64,000 bases of DNA from Corallium rubrum (GCA_964035015.1 OZ035997.1:27880067-27944066), one strand, 5' to 3'. Counted from the stretch's first letter, positions 1 through 31,214 are shown. Translations and numbers: made by a program. The notes: a model not told the origin generated them from the sequence alone.

Positions 1-78
1 AGCGGGGTATTCGAGTCGAATACCCCGCTGTGGCGGGGTATTCCAGTAGAATACCCCGCTGTGGCCGGGTATTCGAGT
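1..78. repeat. 31-bp palindromic tandem repeat at window edge
   Basis: Two and a half units of a 31-bp sequence are seen. Each unit is itself a hairpin (GCGGGGTATTC...GAATACCCCGC). The array probably continues left of the window. Confidence 0.8.
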
Positions 79-376
79 TCGTGTACCACGCGTGAATATC
101 ACGCACGAATCACGAAGCTGTCAACAATGGTGGAGTTCGGCGAGACAAGAAAACGTTTCGCCTGAACATTCAGATGTTGACAAGAAGATTGTTAGGTTAC
201 AAGAAAATAAGGATTCAGGAAATACAAATGAAGCAACAAACAATGCATCCAGAAGCCTTGAGACGACAACAGAATGGAAACAGACAATGAAAAGCGGACA
301 AAAGTTAAGCTAAGCGAACTTTATTAACATTATTTAAGCTTTTTATGGAAAGGTTAATATGTTTCGATATAATATA

Positions 377-501
377 TCATTTATAGACCTTTCGCTCGGG
401 GAATTCGATGAAATATTACCCCTCGGGCTTCGCCCTCGGGATATATCATACCTCGGGGTAATATTTCATCGAATTCCCCTCGCTCCAGGTCTATAAATGA
501 T
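377..501. repeat. Foldback element with CCTCGGG loop
   Basis: ATCATTTATAGACCT and GGGGAATTCGATGAAATATTACC pair with their complements on the right side. The loop is a GGGCTTCGCCC hairpin. Confidence 0.75.
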
Positions 502-510
502 AATAGTATA

Positions 511-640
511 TTTACTGGCGCCGAGGGAAACAGTGTGTTTTGTGGACCCGAGACTGCCGGTGTTTTGCGAGGCGAAGCCGAGGGCAACAACGGGCAGTCG
601 AGGGGCCACAAACACACTGTTTTCCCGAGGTACCAGTAAA
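511..640. repeat. Second foldback element
   Basis: TTTACTGG...GGGAAACAGTGTGTTT pairs with AAACACACTGTTTTCCCGAGGTACCAGTAAA. The loop is GC-rich (GGCGAAGCC). It is adjacent to the 377-501 element. Confidence 0.7.
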
Positions 641-1855
641 TAAGTGTTTTGTTATATATATCAAGTGTCAAATGACAACAAAAATGTTGAGTAAAATCTT
701 CAGACATTGTTTTTAATGAATGAAAATTGGAGAAAACAAAGACAAACTGAACCTGACCATCTACTTCCGGTTTTGATATTTTACCCTAGGGAAAAATAAA
801 TGTAATGATACCCGCTGCCATTTTCGGACCGCCACGCGAGGACCGCCCGCCCAATCGGAGAGCTAGAAAAACGGACTTTGATACCTGATATATAACAATA
901 ACTAGAACTACATGAATGCAACAACCCCTCGCCCACTTTTATTAAATGGTTTTTTGAAACACTCCCCACCCACCCACCCTGATTAAAAATAAGCACTCCT
1001 GATATACAGCCAATATAAAAACAAACAGATTTAAAGCAAATGATAATCCTCGAGATAATTATAGAATTTATGGATAGGATGACTAACTGATTTAATGAAA
1101 GTTGAACATATCAAAGCAAAATTTAGATCTTGTTGTACAAAATATATTGTTTTTATAGGAGGATTCAAAAGGGATTATTTTTAGCAAGCACTTAATGGCT
1201 TATGGCTTCCCTATGTGGCTTTGTATACATGTTTTGTAAAGGCAGAATTAAAAGTTAACAGCTCAAAATTACATTTATAATAGAGTCTGAGATAAAAACA
1301 ATTCAGTAGAATCGGATCCCAGAAAGAAGTATTAAACAGACAACGTTTCAGTAGAAAATTTGGACTGATACATGCAAAAAAATCGCCAAAGCCTATGAGT
1401 ATTTACATGTAATAATACATTTAAGGTTTATATAAAGGTAGTGTTTTACTTTTAAGTTAGCTTTAGTTAAGCTGATTTATGGTTTGGACGAGCAAAGGGA
1501 AAGCACGAAAACGTGAAGCTGTATATTGTTTAGGTTATAAGACAACAAGAATCCTACCGTTTATAACTTTAAAATTATTTGACCACTGAGTGACCACAAC
1601 CAATGCAATTCAGATCGAGTTTTGTTTACCATACAGCGTCTGGTTTCTTCAGGTTCTCTGGTTTCACTTCAAGATATATTAAACCGGCTGTTTGTATCCT
1701 TTTCTTCGTTGTTCTCTTTTATTATTTAAGTAGAACAGGCTCCATAAAGCCGAAATACTGACAGATTTATTAGTTTTCTTCGTCGCTAGTCACCGTACCA
1801 AACATATATATATACAAATAAACTATTTCACAGATTTCGTCTCCCTCGCTTTTTC

Positions 1856-1943
1856 TACACGCGTGTAAAATGGACTCCACGCGTGTCGAGATTAGCACCC
1901 TCACCGGGCTCCGGGCCTTCGGCCCGTCGCCCGGCTCGGGGAT
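1856..1943. repeat. GC-rich interspersed repeat, copy 1
   Basis: A CACGCGTGTAAAATGGACTC element leads into a CGGGCTCCGGGCCTTCGGCCCG hairpin-like core. It is present in inverted orientation at 8413-8495. Confidence 0.65.
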
Positions 1944-2059
1944 TATTGTGGGACAATGAGTTCGCAGTTCCACAATAATTATTCCGACAACATAAGATGA
2001 AGGAACTAGATTTCAGTTTCGAGATATAAAATATAAATACAATCATTCTACGACCTAAC

Positions 2060-2150
2060 AACTTAACCATGAAGCTCAGTCGGTACATAGAGCGTCGGAC
2101 TATAGTAAACCGAAGGACACCTGTTCGAATCCATGCAGTCGCGGTCGAGT
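2060..2150 (+). repeat. tRNA-like SINE head or tRNA pseudogene
   Basis: The segment has AAGCTCAGTCGGTA (A-box-like), a GGACTATAGTAAACCGAAGG anticodon-arm-like stretch and CTGTTCGAATCC (B-box). The 5' and 3' ends do not form an acceptor stem. Confidence 0.5.
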
Positions 2151-3127
2151 AGAGTTTTCCCTACTCAGGGCGGTTTTCCACTAGGCGACTTTTTCGCGCG
2201 AAGCGATTTTCTTTTGTCTTGTAAGCTTTGGACTAGAACTAATTGTAATGTCTTTTAAAAATAATGTTTCAGAAATGAATGTTTTTTAATGTTTTAGAAA
2301 TGTTTTTGAATTCTAACAATACAAAGTTCGGGTGAAGCCGGTTTTCTACTAGGTGACTTTTTTCACGCGGCTAGCCCCTAATATCATTATCTGTATATTA
2401 CTAACCAGAGAAATATTTTCGTTGTCCCCTTGGTTTGCTGAATCCTTTCTATCATCTTTAGTTCTTGGATTTCCATTCCGACGACGCCTGTTTTTCTCTC
2501 CTCTTTGCCTCCCAGACTGCTCGTCCTATTTGAAAGTTACAAACAGTAAGAAAATAGGAAAAAGTTTTGTTTGAAGTAATCACATGAAAATCGCTCACTT
2601 TAATAACTTTTTAACAAAATAGGCGTTGATTTATTAAATATACGAACACATGGGCTTATTGTTAGAACTGCAGAGAATCGGAGAACTGCAGTGTTATCGC
2701 TATAACACTTCTGCGAGAATTATTTTTTAGAACAAAGCTCGTTTGTATGATAAATAGCGAGCTAGAGAATAATTATGGCTTAAAAGACGAAAAGAAGACA
2801 ACAAAAACAATTTTGCCGTTCGCCGGAGCTGTCGAAAGTAAAACTTGAACTCCTTATTTTCGGAGTTTCGGGCGTACGCATACATTCTGAAATCATTGAA
2901 AACTTTAAACGCTCAGTTATTCTTAATTATATTGTTACTTCAGCAAAACAGAAGTGACTATTTTGGAAACGGGGGTAGTGCGACAGTACAAACAAAAATA
3001 CATACCTGTCCTTCTTGTTGATTTCTTTCAAAGTTTTCATTAGTCTATATAATAACATTCCAAACACAATACACCAACTTAAATATAACATCCTTATGTA
3101 ATATTTAAAACATGAGCAGCAGTGTTT

Positions 3128-3313
3128 TATAGACCACTTTCATAATGGTCACTGCTTTAAATATTCTTTTATGTGCATCTAAATAAGCCTTCCTAGCCTC
3201 GTTATGAAGCAAAGATTCTTTTGAATTGCAGACACATAAACGAGGCTAGAAAGGCTTATTAAGATGCACATAAAAGAATATTCAAATTAGTTACTATTAT
3301 GAAAGTGGTCTAT
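3128..3313. repeat. Inverted repeat
   Basis: TAGACCACTTTCATAAT and AATATTCTTTTATGTGCATC pair with complements at 3259-3313. The loop is about 60 bp. Confidence 0.7.
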
Positions 3314-3320
3314 TATAAGT

Positions 3321-3445
3321 AATAACATGACTTGAGGGAAATTAGCGATTAAATTTCCCGGGGGCCGCAGGGTTGAGGACTTTTAAAAATCTTCCCGAGG
3401 CAAAGGGGAAATTTAATCGCTAATTTCCCGAAAAGTCATGTTATT
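3321..3445. repeat. Inverted repeat directly following the previous one
   Basis: AATAACATGACTT...GGGAAATTAGCGATTAAATT pairs with AATTTAATCGCTAATTTCCC...AGTCATGTTATT. Confidence 0.7.
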
Positions 3446-3519
3446 AGTTTGTAATATTATGATCGCCGAGGAAAATATTGGACAGGAAATTTACATGGTT
3501 GATCAGAGAAGTTGCATCT

Positions 3520-3660
3520 AATTTTCCCGTGCATGTTGATGAGGAAAATATATGCAAGCGAGAAATCTAGAAGAAGACAAAGGATTTCTTTGTCTTCTAA
3601 TTTTCCCTCATCAACATGCACGGGAAAATTAGAAGACAAAGGAAAATTTCCCTCTTGCAT
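3520..3660. repeat. Multiple-arm foldback element
   Basis: Repeated and inverted copies of AATTTTCCCGTGCATGTTGA and GAAGACAAAGGA form several alternative hairpins. Confidence 0.55.
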
Positions 3661-3811
3661 GAGCAATGAGGGAAATAGAGCGTTTTCATCTTACGTCACG
3701 GCGGCCATATTGGTGTACCAAAACAATGAAATGGCGGCCACGGTATGGGAATTAACTCTTTCTTATTCAAATATTTCGTATTGTTTCACCACCCAATGGG
3801 CCACCGATCAC

Positions 3812-4195
3812 GTGAGTGGGGCACGGGTGGCGCGTGCGGTTAGCGCGCTGCCTCTCACCAAAAAGTTAAGCCCGGTTAGACGGGGTTAGTACTTGGATGG
3901 GTGACCGCTTGGGAATGCCCCGTTGTCGGGCTTGGAACTCATGTGAGTAGAGTTGTAGTTGATCTCTCCTGTGCTTCGAGAGTTTTTCGCTGGGTTCTCC
4001 GGTTTTCCTCCCTCCATAAAATCAACACCTAACATCTCAGCTGTGATCCGTGGTCTGAACTGTGTCGTATGACGGCTGCCTGGAGCGCCTTTGATATGCC
4101 TCGACACGGTCACGTTGATCTGCGTCCTTCGCAATTCAGCCCCTGGCTGCAAGTAAGGATGATTAGCCCCCAGTCCTTTATCCTTATCCTTTATT
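3812..4195 (+). mobile_element. 5S-rRNA-derived SINE
   Basis: At 3864-3932 the sequence matches the 3' two-thirds of 5S rRNA (AGTTAAGC, GTTAGTACTTGGATGGGTGACCGC, GGGAA). This includes the internal promoter region. A non-ribosomal body follows and ends in a TTATCCTTT repeat. This arrangement is that of SINE3-class elements. Confidence 0.7.
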
Positions 4196-4239
4196 AAAAC
4201 GCTCTATACGAGGTTTACATTCCCTCGGAGAACAAAAGA

Positions 4240-4510
4240 ATCCAACGCGATCATGGTATCAGATTTAAAACAAGAGGCGATAGCCGAGTGTTTTAGATCT
4301 GATAAAACACGTACTGTTTTAGCTATTTTGAATAGCTTCAAAAACGACCAATTTGGTAGTTCATTGGCGCAGTAATTTTGAAAAATAATGTTGTCTAAGT
4401 CGAGAAAATCAAACCTAATGTAAATTAGGACGATTCTTTATCAGATGGACATGGTACTGCTTTCCTTTGTGTTTTCCTCATGAATTATTTTAGTGTTTTT
4501 GAAACAGCTT
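4240..4510 (-). repeat. Interspersed repeat family E, copy 1
   Basis: It shares, in inverted orientation, the segments TTCATGAGGAAAACACAAAG, TCGTTTTTGAAGCTATT and ATCAGATCTAAAACA with 10455-10745, and the first of these with 50287 onward. Confidence 0.7.
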
Positions 4511-4764
4511 ATAATACATAACCATGCATAAATGGCAAATAGTTTAATATACACTACACATTATCATCTTCACATGTATATACAAAGTTAACGATGTTCG
4601 TTGGGTTGGGTTATCTTGGGTTGGGTTGTGCCTGGGGCCCCCAACTTGAGAGTTCACCCTCAAATATTTTTGACGTAAGAAATCGCAGGGCTCCCAAACC
4701 AATATTTTGTCCCGGGCCTCCCAAAACTCATGACAATGCTTTATTTTTTTAAAGAGACTTCAGC

Positions 4765-4770
4765 TTTATT
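4765..4770 (-). terminator. Poly(A) signal AATAAA, probably of OTUD4
   Basis: On the minus strand AATAAA appears 147 nt after the putative terminal stop; a second AATAAA lies about 25 nt further on. Confidence 0.4.
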
Positions 4771-4916
4771 TATGCAACTAGATCCAATTCCTGAAGGCTA
4801 TACTTTTTGCAATTGTTTGAATCTTCGTATTTTTGTCTCAAATGTTCCCGCTTGCAATTTTGTTTCATAATTTTCATCAAACACTTAACTTAGCACATCA
4901 TAGACAGTAATAGATT

Positions 4917-4990
4917 TTAAGTATGGTTTACTTTTCTACTCCTATTCGACCTCCTAGCTCTCCGTCCAGTTTTCTGATCATCACCTCCAC
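4917..4990 (-). CDS. Probable OTUD4 terminal exon with basic Gly/Arg tail
   Basis: After a TACTTTTAG acceptor, one frame reads GGDDQKTGRRARRSNRSRK, then VNHT and stop. Vertebrate OTUD4 also ends in a Gly/Arg-rich tail finishing in a similar His-Thr. An AATAAA on the same strand follows about 150 nt later. It would need an upstream exon ending in phase 1. Assignment to this gene is inference. Confidence 0.4.
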
Positions 4991-5372
4991 CTAAAGTAAA
5001 ATGAAAACAAAAATTAGTTCGAAATCAAAATTACCTGACAAAAAGTAAAGAATGTGTAACAATAGAAGAGCTATATAGCAGGAAAATTTGATTTTCAGTT
5101 GGAAAACATCTTAAATTCGTGCGATGAGCACTACTGCTAAAGTGTGACTCGGCATAACTCCAGCTTTATAAGATTATTCTCAATGTTCTGACGTTCAAGT
5201 AAAAACATGCGGGAATACTGCCAAACGTCGTTTATATACTTCCCAAGTTTCTGGCTCGTTTTCTCATGGCGCAAATCTTAAAGATTTTAACACTTGACAA
5301 AATAACACTGAAAAACTGAAAATAGCCATATGATAAGAAATCATTGACCGAGAACGAAGTCCCTACGGGAAA

Positions 5373-5458
5373 ATTTCAGACCAACGTCTTGACAGTACGG
5401 ATTGAGCCACAGACGAAGTTCGTAGAAAAAAGACTGAGGTCTGAAATTTTCCCGTATA
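5373..5458. repeat. Inverted repeat
   Basis: GGGAAAATTTCAGACC at the left pairs with GGTCTGAAATTTTCCC at the right. The interior is less regular. Confidence 0.6.
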
Positions 5459-6284
5459 AACCGAGTATAAACGAGGTTAATAAATCATTTATTATATGGA
5501 TATTTCAAGTTTTTAGATACTTATTGCATCCAAGTTAGTGTGAAAACCTTAGAGATTCACGCCAGCAAAATCAACATCCGGGAGAACGGTTCGAATACGG
5601 AAAAAGACGGACCGTGGTTCGAATAGGCATTTTTAATCCGGCGTTGACCAATCAAAACTCAAGATATCAGAAAGCCACATGATCATAAACAATTATTAAC
5701 CTCGTTTGTCCCGTCTTTAGCAGAAAATATGAGACTTGGGCCACACTTGCTATGGTAGTTTTCCGTATATATGGACAGAGCGAACGGGGTTAACAATCTA
5801 TTAATATATGCAACACTGTTCGAAATCAGGAAAATTGATAGACCATATAAACTGTCAGGTTCGATCGGATTATACTGAAAACAACTAAATGGAGTTTTCT
5901 GTGGCCGGTGGGCGTGGAAAATTAAACTCTCTTACTCAGCTATACGCATGCGCCCAATCAGCTGCGTCTTTCAAAATGCAGTCACTACACGACTATATAC
6001 TGTTCTCGATCACTTGGTTTAATAAACTCGAGCGGCATAGCAGTGGACCGGATCCCCAAGGGTGCATTTACCTGTATCGCGAACACTAATAGTAGTGTGT
6101 GGTAATTATGAATAGAAGGGTTTCCTGTATTTATTATATAGATGCGAGTGTTTTACTAGGAAATATACAGTGTCGTATTTTCCATATCCTCACTAGTGAA
6201 GATATCGATGACGTCATTTAGAATTTTACCGCTTTTTGCATTGAATCTATATAATAAAAAGAACATTACACGCTGGCTTGAAGA

Positions 6285-6400
6285 TATGAATTTTATCTTC
6301 TCGTGGTAAAAACGATATTTTACTCATTCGCTACGCTCATTCGTAAAGTATTGTTTTCCCCCACACGAAGATAAAATTCATATCTTCGCGCCGCCGTGTA
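6285..6400. repeat. Foldback element
   Basis: GAAGATATGAATTTTATCTTC pairs with GAAGATAAAATTCATATCTTC. An inner ATTCGCTACGCTCATTCG hairpin forms the loop. Confidence 0.7.
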
Positions 6401-6710
6401 ATATCCTCTCTATACTTTATGCTACAACTTACGCGATCCATTCTCTCCAGAGTTATCTTGTTTTCTGTGGTAACCAGACAAATCCCGGTAGCTAGAATCG
6501 TTCGGTTTCAGACTAGAGAATGGAACAACTCTCCTAAAGGTAAAAGAAGTAAGAATTACATAAGTTTCTTATGTTACGCATTTGATCCTCGCCTATGCAG
6601 GATGTGAACATTTTTCAGAGTAACTTGAAGAAAAAAATAACTTGAAGTATCATTAAACGTTTGATAAGGCCCAGGCTTATATTTATTGAAAAGACCTACA
6701 CCAAATCACT

Positions 6711-6951
6711 TCAGGTGGTGGTGGTGGTGGTAGTGGTAGTGGTGGTGGTAGTGGTAGTGGTAGTGGTAGTGGTAGTGGCAGTGGCAGTGGCAGTGGCAGT
6801 GGCAGTGGCAGTGGCAGTGGCAGTGGCAGTGGCAGTGGCAGTGGCAGTGGCAGTGGCAGTGGTAGTGGTAGTGGTAGTGGTAGTGGTAGTGGTAGTGGTA
6901 GTGGTAGTGGTAGTGGTAGTGGTAGTGGTAGTGGTAGTGGTAGTGGTAGTG

Positions 6952-7010
<59 letters not shown>
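6711..7010. repeat. Compound trinucleotide/hexanucleotide microsatellite
   Basis: Blocks run GGT, AGTGGT, AGTGGC (6775-6860), AGTGGT and AGT before ending in GGTGGT. Both strands give long single-letter-biased open frames that are artefacts of the repeat. Confidence 0.95.
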
Positions 7011-7294
7011 TAACTCAAAACTCTGTGCTACTTTGGCCACTACGCACACTAACCCAATATATATTTATTTTATTATTTTCTTTTTCAAGAATTTCTTTTT
7101 GTTTGATGATTATTATAATTAATACTTGAAAATGGTAAATAAGTAAACTTAACTATGTGTGTCAATAAAGCTATTATCTAGACCCTGCCATGTGAGTACC
7201 AGTCAACCTCGTACCCAGAATCTCATTGCCGCTAGCTCCCCCGCTTTTTTCGTAGCGTGGGGATAACAGGCCTGCGTAACCTTGGTAACACGCG

Positions 7295-7372
7295 TCAGTA
7301 GCTTAATTGTTAGAGACGAGTGCCTCATCGGCAATCAGAAAGTTATGAGTTCAATTCCAGTCTGTGCAGATC
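7295..7372 (+). repeat. tRNA-like SINE head
   Basis: AGTAGCTTAATTGTTAGAG resembles an A-box and GAGTTCAATTCC a B-box, about 40 bp apart. The acceptor stem does not pair, so this is a tRNA-derived repeat rather than a tRNA gene. Confidence 0.4.
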
Positions 7373-7440
7373 AAGGATTCAGCAATTTGAAATTAACATT
7401 CGAGTAAAACTAGCTCAAAGCGTAACAACAATATATATAA

Positions 7441-7664
7441 TTGTCAGTTGTTTGCTGTACAAGCTGTGTTAGTTAGTAATACTCAGAAAAACTCTGAGCT
7501 CTAAGCGGGACTCGAACCCACAACCTTCTGAATGCTAGCCAGACGCTCTAACCATTAGCGTCTGCCTAGCATTCAGAAGGTTGCCGGTTCGAGTCCCGCT
7601 TAGAGCTCAGAGTTTTTCTGAGTATTACTAACTAACACAGCTTGTACAGCAAACAACTGACAAT
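7441..7664. repeat. Near-perfect inverted pair of tRNA-like SINE ends
   Basis: Arms of about 98 bp flank a 27-bp loop. Each arm holds a tRNA-like 3' half with a B-box (GGTTCGAGTCC) and the start of a tail (GCTTAGAGCTCAGAG). A degenerate A-box (ATGGTTAGAGCGTC, minus) lies in the loop. No complete tRNA cloverleaf is present. Confidence 0.7.
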
Positions 7665-7895
7665 TATTACTACTAACATCAAGCTGCAATTTCTGAAACT
7701 AACTAACAATATATATATATATATATGTCTAATTCGAGCTAGCTTGAATACATATATATTACATTTAACAAGACTTCCTAAAACAAACAAGTCGTATATG
7801 GATTATATGCATTAACAGAAAAACGTGACAACTATTTCAAGTTAAATTAATTGACATCAAAGACTTTTGTGATAATTTTCCAGTCCTATACTTAC

Positions 7896-7921
7896 CTGTC
7901 TTTTAACATAGGAATCCAAAT
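7896..7921 (-). CDS. Possible small OTUD4 exon (26 nt)
   Basis: A 26-nt segment sits between a TTTTTAG acceptor and a strong GTAAGTAT donor on the minus strand. It is open in two frames (IWIPMLKD or LDSYVKRQ). Only the splice signals and its position in the gap of the OTUD4 gene support it; no homology is recognised. Confidence 0.2.
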
Positions 7922-8124
7922 CTAAAAAGGAAAGAAAAACACTCAAGACACTGAAAACAGATGAGCAATGGTTTGTATTTAGCTGACCCAGCAACATTGG
8001 TCTTCGCACTTCGATCAGTTAGGGCACTAATCAAAATTGTTAGCAAAATTTCCGAATGACCTTCATCGCCAGCGTACGGCTTTCCGACTTCTGCCGGACC
8101 TCTTTGTTGGTTGGTCTTATCATA

Positions 8125-8412
8125 GATAATGGAAGGGGAACTGGATAGGAAACTTACGAAACCGGAAACGATGTTTGCACAACCTGCTATGGTAATTATA
8201 CGGTTATAAGCGGGCAATGCACCTAACGGGTGGTCCCACATGGCTAAAATCAGACACTGCTGAACTTAAGTGATATTACACTTTTGTCTAATTTCAGCAA
8301 TAGGTGCATTAGCTGCTTTTAAGTGTGTAATTACCATAGCAAGTTGTGCAAACAACGTTTCCAGTTCTTTAACCTCGTTTGAAGTTTCCTATCCAGTTCC
8401 CCTTCCATTATC
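8125..8412. mobile_element. MITE family A, copy 1
   Basis: Terminal inverted repeats start GATAATGGAAGGGGAACTGG and end with its complement. TA precedes the left end; the right TA is lost where the GC-rich repeat at 8413 begins. Both arms also carry complementary internal segments, so the whole element can fold. Confidence 0.75.
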
Positions 8413-8495
8413 CCCGAGCCGGGCGTAGGGCCGAAGGCCCGGAGCCCGGTGAGGGTACTAATCTCGACATGCGTGGAGTCCACTTTACACGCGTG
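8413..8495. repeat. GC-rich interspersed repeat, copy 2 (inverted)
   Basis: It begins CCCCGAGCCGGGC and ends with ACACGCGTG, complementary to the 1856-1943 copy. It directly abuts the family A MITE and precedes a TA/TG microsatellite. Confidence 0.65.
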
Positions 8496-8530
8496 TTCAA
8501 ATGCGAATCAGTTTGAGCGATCTGAATATT

Positions 8531-8699
<169 letters not shown>

Positions 8700-9487
8700 A
8701 CGGACCACGCGCGGTGAAGATTGTAGGGCACTGGAAACAATATAGTTCTTGACAAAAAGGATTTGAAGTAATATATTCTTGACAAAAAGACTTGAGAAAG
8801 GAGTTTTGGGGATACGTACATTCATTTCAAAAGAACAGAAACAAATCAACGTCTTGACTAAAGGAAACCCGTCAAAGCGAACCTCGAAAGAGGGAAAAAG
8901 ATATAGAAAACCAACGATGATAAAGGCCGAACAGTTTAAGCTACGGTAAAAATATAGAGCAGTCGCTCTCAGTAATCACGAACACTTAGTAGCAAAACTG
9001 TTCGAGTTTCCCTGTTTACATCTATGACTGTTAATTTTGTTTTATATTATGACATTTTGTGTCCTTGAAGTCCGTTTTAAACGTATCATATCCATAATTG
9101 CATGTTTTTTCTTGCCGATGCCCGTTGTATTTTTTACCTGTGGCTGCCGTCTTATCTTTTAAATAGTTTTCTTTTTGTTTGTAATTTAGCATAAAAAATG
9201 GAAAAGGAACATTTTTTTAAAACGTACAAATGCTGTTGAAATATTTATTAAGGCCCATTGGCATTAACATGTATGTGAAAACATTTTCAGCAATTCAGAT
9301 TTCGAAATGTAAAACTGTTTTTGTTATATTTGTTTAAATAAATTTAAAATATCATAAATGAATACCAGCCAGGCAGTTTGAGTAGTTTTCAAAATGCAAA
9401 TATTTTTAGATACCGAGCAACGGTCTTTGTAAACATGGAGAGAAATAACTGTACAATATAACCCTAATGTTTTGATAAAATGTTGGC

Positions 9488-9572
9488 GCCTGCTTTAGTA
9501 GTGTGCTGGTAACATCGTGGGCTTGCACGCGAACGAGATCGAGATCAAAACCTGGGAGGCGACATGCAATTT
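9488..9572 (+). repeat. Degenerate tRNA-like segment
   Basis: The segment shows the spacing of a tRNA-derived head (GTAGTGTGCTGGTAAC, then GAGATCAAAACCTGGG), but both boxes are degenerate. Confidence 0.25.
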
Positions 9573-10454
9573 TTTTCATCTCAATATATTTTACGAAATA
9601 TCATCCTTAAATTTTTCTTTGTTTTTTTGTTGCTTTTTTCTTTAAAAAAATAGAGTTTTTGTTTTTTATTTCAAATATTCTACCAGAATTAAAACTATAT
9701 TTTCATTCCGACAGGAGTAGCTATTTCCAGGCCTCCAATAAAAAAGAGCGCAAGGGGGGGTTGCTGTAAAAGCGGGCGAGGGGTTATTGCATTTATGTAT
9801 TTCTAGTCTATGGTCTTATTCCCCCCACTAACTGCTGCCTCTTGCATTACATCTCAAATTGAATTGCCAATCAAACCAAAATCCACAGCTAAGCGTGAAG
9901 CCGTTCATTATCTGACGTCAAAACACTGAGAATTGTGTTGAAAAACAGGGCGAGTTTTTGAACAAACTTAATTCAAGTTGTTTTCATATCAAATGATGAA
10001 CGGCTTTCAAAGTGTATGGACGACCTCTTTTCAAACGAATGAGTAGTTTACAAGAAATTTGAGGTAAACGTTGACGAAATTTTTTTTATAATTAAAGCAA
10101 TTTATATACGGACCACGTCTCGGCAATTCACCGTGGCAAAAAAGATGGCGACATGTACGTTTTACTATAATCCTTTGTGTCCAGCAAAAACCATATCTCG
10201 AAAAAGGACAGAGCGATAAGGACGCTCAAATTGGTAAGAAGAAAGCTGTTATCTATTAAACTCACGTTGACATGTCAAACAATATTTTACTCTTGTCCAA
10301 ACTCATTTGGGCGATTAGGCTCGCAAAAGATCATGGTAAAATGTACAGCCGCAACCTGTCTTGCTATAATGGATTGATTTTCTTTGTATTATACAATCCT
10401 ACAGCTGTTCTTGATTCATATAATTTTTTTGGTATTTATTAGCTTAAAACACCC

Positions 10455-10745
10455 TTCAAAAACTCATTAATAATTCATGAGGAAAACACAAAGGAAATCA
10501 GTACCATGTCCGTGGTCTTATATCTGATTGAGAAACTTCCTGATTTACATAAACTTTAGCTTTGATTTTCTCGGCTTAGACAAAGTTATTTTTCAAACTT
10601 ACTACGCCAATGAACTTACCAAATGGGTCGTTTTTGAAGCTATTTAAAACATTCGAAGTACGTGTTTTATCAGATCTAAAACACTCGCCTATCGCCTCGT
10701 GTTTTAAATCTGATAAAACACTGCTGCTCATGTTTTAAATATTAC
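10455..10745 (+). repeat. Interspersed repeat family E, copy 2
   Basis: It starts near AATTCATGAGGAAAACACAA and ends in a palindromic GTTTTATCAGATCTAAAACA region. Its copy 1 partner lies in the opposite orientation. Confidence 0.7.
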
Positions 10746-10925
10746 ATAACATCACGATTAAATTCCGCGAAAATCCCAATTTTAGACGGTAACGGCTACA
10801 CAAATATAGAACAAACTACAGAAACGGAAGTGGGAAGGTTTTCCTATTTTGACTGTAATAGCTAATACCCCTCTTTTCTTACAATATACAACACAACATC
10901 ATACAAAACAATAGCACAAATTACA

Positions 10926-11118
10926 GTGCAATACAATACAATACAATACAATACAATACAATACAATACAATACAATACAATACAATACAATACAAAACA
11001 ATACGATGCGATGCGATACCACACCACACCACACCACACCACACCACACCACGCAATACAATACAATACAATACAATACAATACAATACAATACAATACA
11101 ATACAATACGAGACAAGA
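10926..11118. repeat. Pentanucleotide microsatellite with variant centre
   Basis: (AATAC)n flanks a central (ACACC)n block at about 11019-11052, with transitional GATGC units between. Confidence 0.95.
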
Positions 11119-11284
11119 CAATATGTTAATGCTTTTCATATAGTAACCCTTACTTGTCTACTTGATTAATTTACTCGGAGGCTTTTGGACTAAAACATCG
11201 CAAAATAAAGGTTGATGAAGCTGACCCGAAATCTGTGAGAACAAACTGTTTCTGTATAAGAAATACAGATCGTTCTTTGCTTAC

Positions 11285-30786
<19,502 letters not shown>

Positions 30787-31214
30787 GAGTACTTATTTCA
30801 TTGTCTCTTTTCGAACCATCGTTCACGTAACAATGGTTGAAACAAGCACAATCAACAGAAAAATAAACTTTTAGGTTGTGATTTACACGAGGCGAGAAGC
30901 CATGTTGGTCAGGAAACGAGGAAACATACGGGCTAATATAGGTGACCAATGAAATGCAATGTTGTATAAAGGTAATGGTATAAACCAATGGCAAGCCAGG
31001 ATACAGGCTGGTCATTCTAACGATGGAAACCGACGATCAACGGCGTGTCGCGACAGTCGTCTCGTTACAATTTGCAAATGGCCGCCAAATTTAATATTTT
31101 GTATAAAATTTGTGCTCTTTCTTCCTGTTCTCAGTTGATTAGTCATTTAGATATCAAGATTACATACTTGTTTCAATAATTGTGAGCGGTTTTGAGCTTG
31201 GAAAAAGAGCAAAT
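30787..31214. promoter_or_regulatory. Shared head-to-head promoter of OTUD4 and LIN37
   Basis: The two start codons diverge across about 430 bp. Two CCAAT boxes lie 39 bp apart (30945-30949 and 30984-30988), a spacing often seen with NF-Y in bidirectional promoters. A TTCGAA at 30810-30815 fits the TTYGAA consensus of the CHR element bound by the MuvB complex, to which LIN37 belongs; a six-base match is weak evidence. Next to it is a GGCCGCCA stretch (31080-31088). No TATA box was recognised. Confidence 0.6.

Noticed and set aside
2060..2150. Functional tRNA gene
   Set aside because: The A- and B-box-like motifs are present, but the acceptor stem does not pair and there is no terminator-like T-run at the right place.
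10143..10215. Short frame starting at an AAGATGGCGACA context with a CysX-type start reminiscent of THAP proteins
   Set aside because: Stops after 24 codons and no continuation was found.
11157..11251. Frame KQFVLTDFGSA resembling a Tudor strand after OTUD4 exon 10
   Set aside because: It would require an intron of only 33 nt and the frame stops soon after; not supported enough to call.
30810..30815. CHR element as proof of DREAM autoregulation
   Set aside because: A six-base match is expected often by chance; kept only as a note in the promoter entry.
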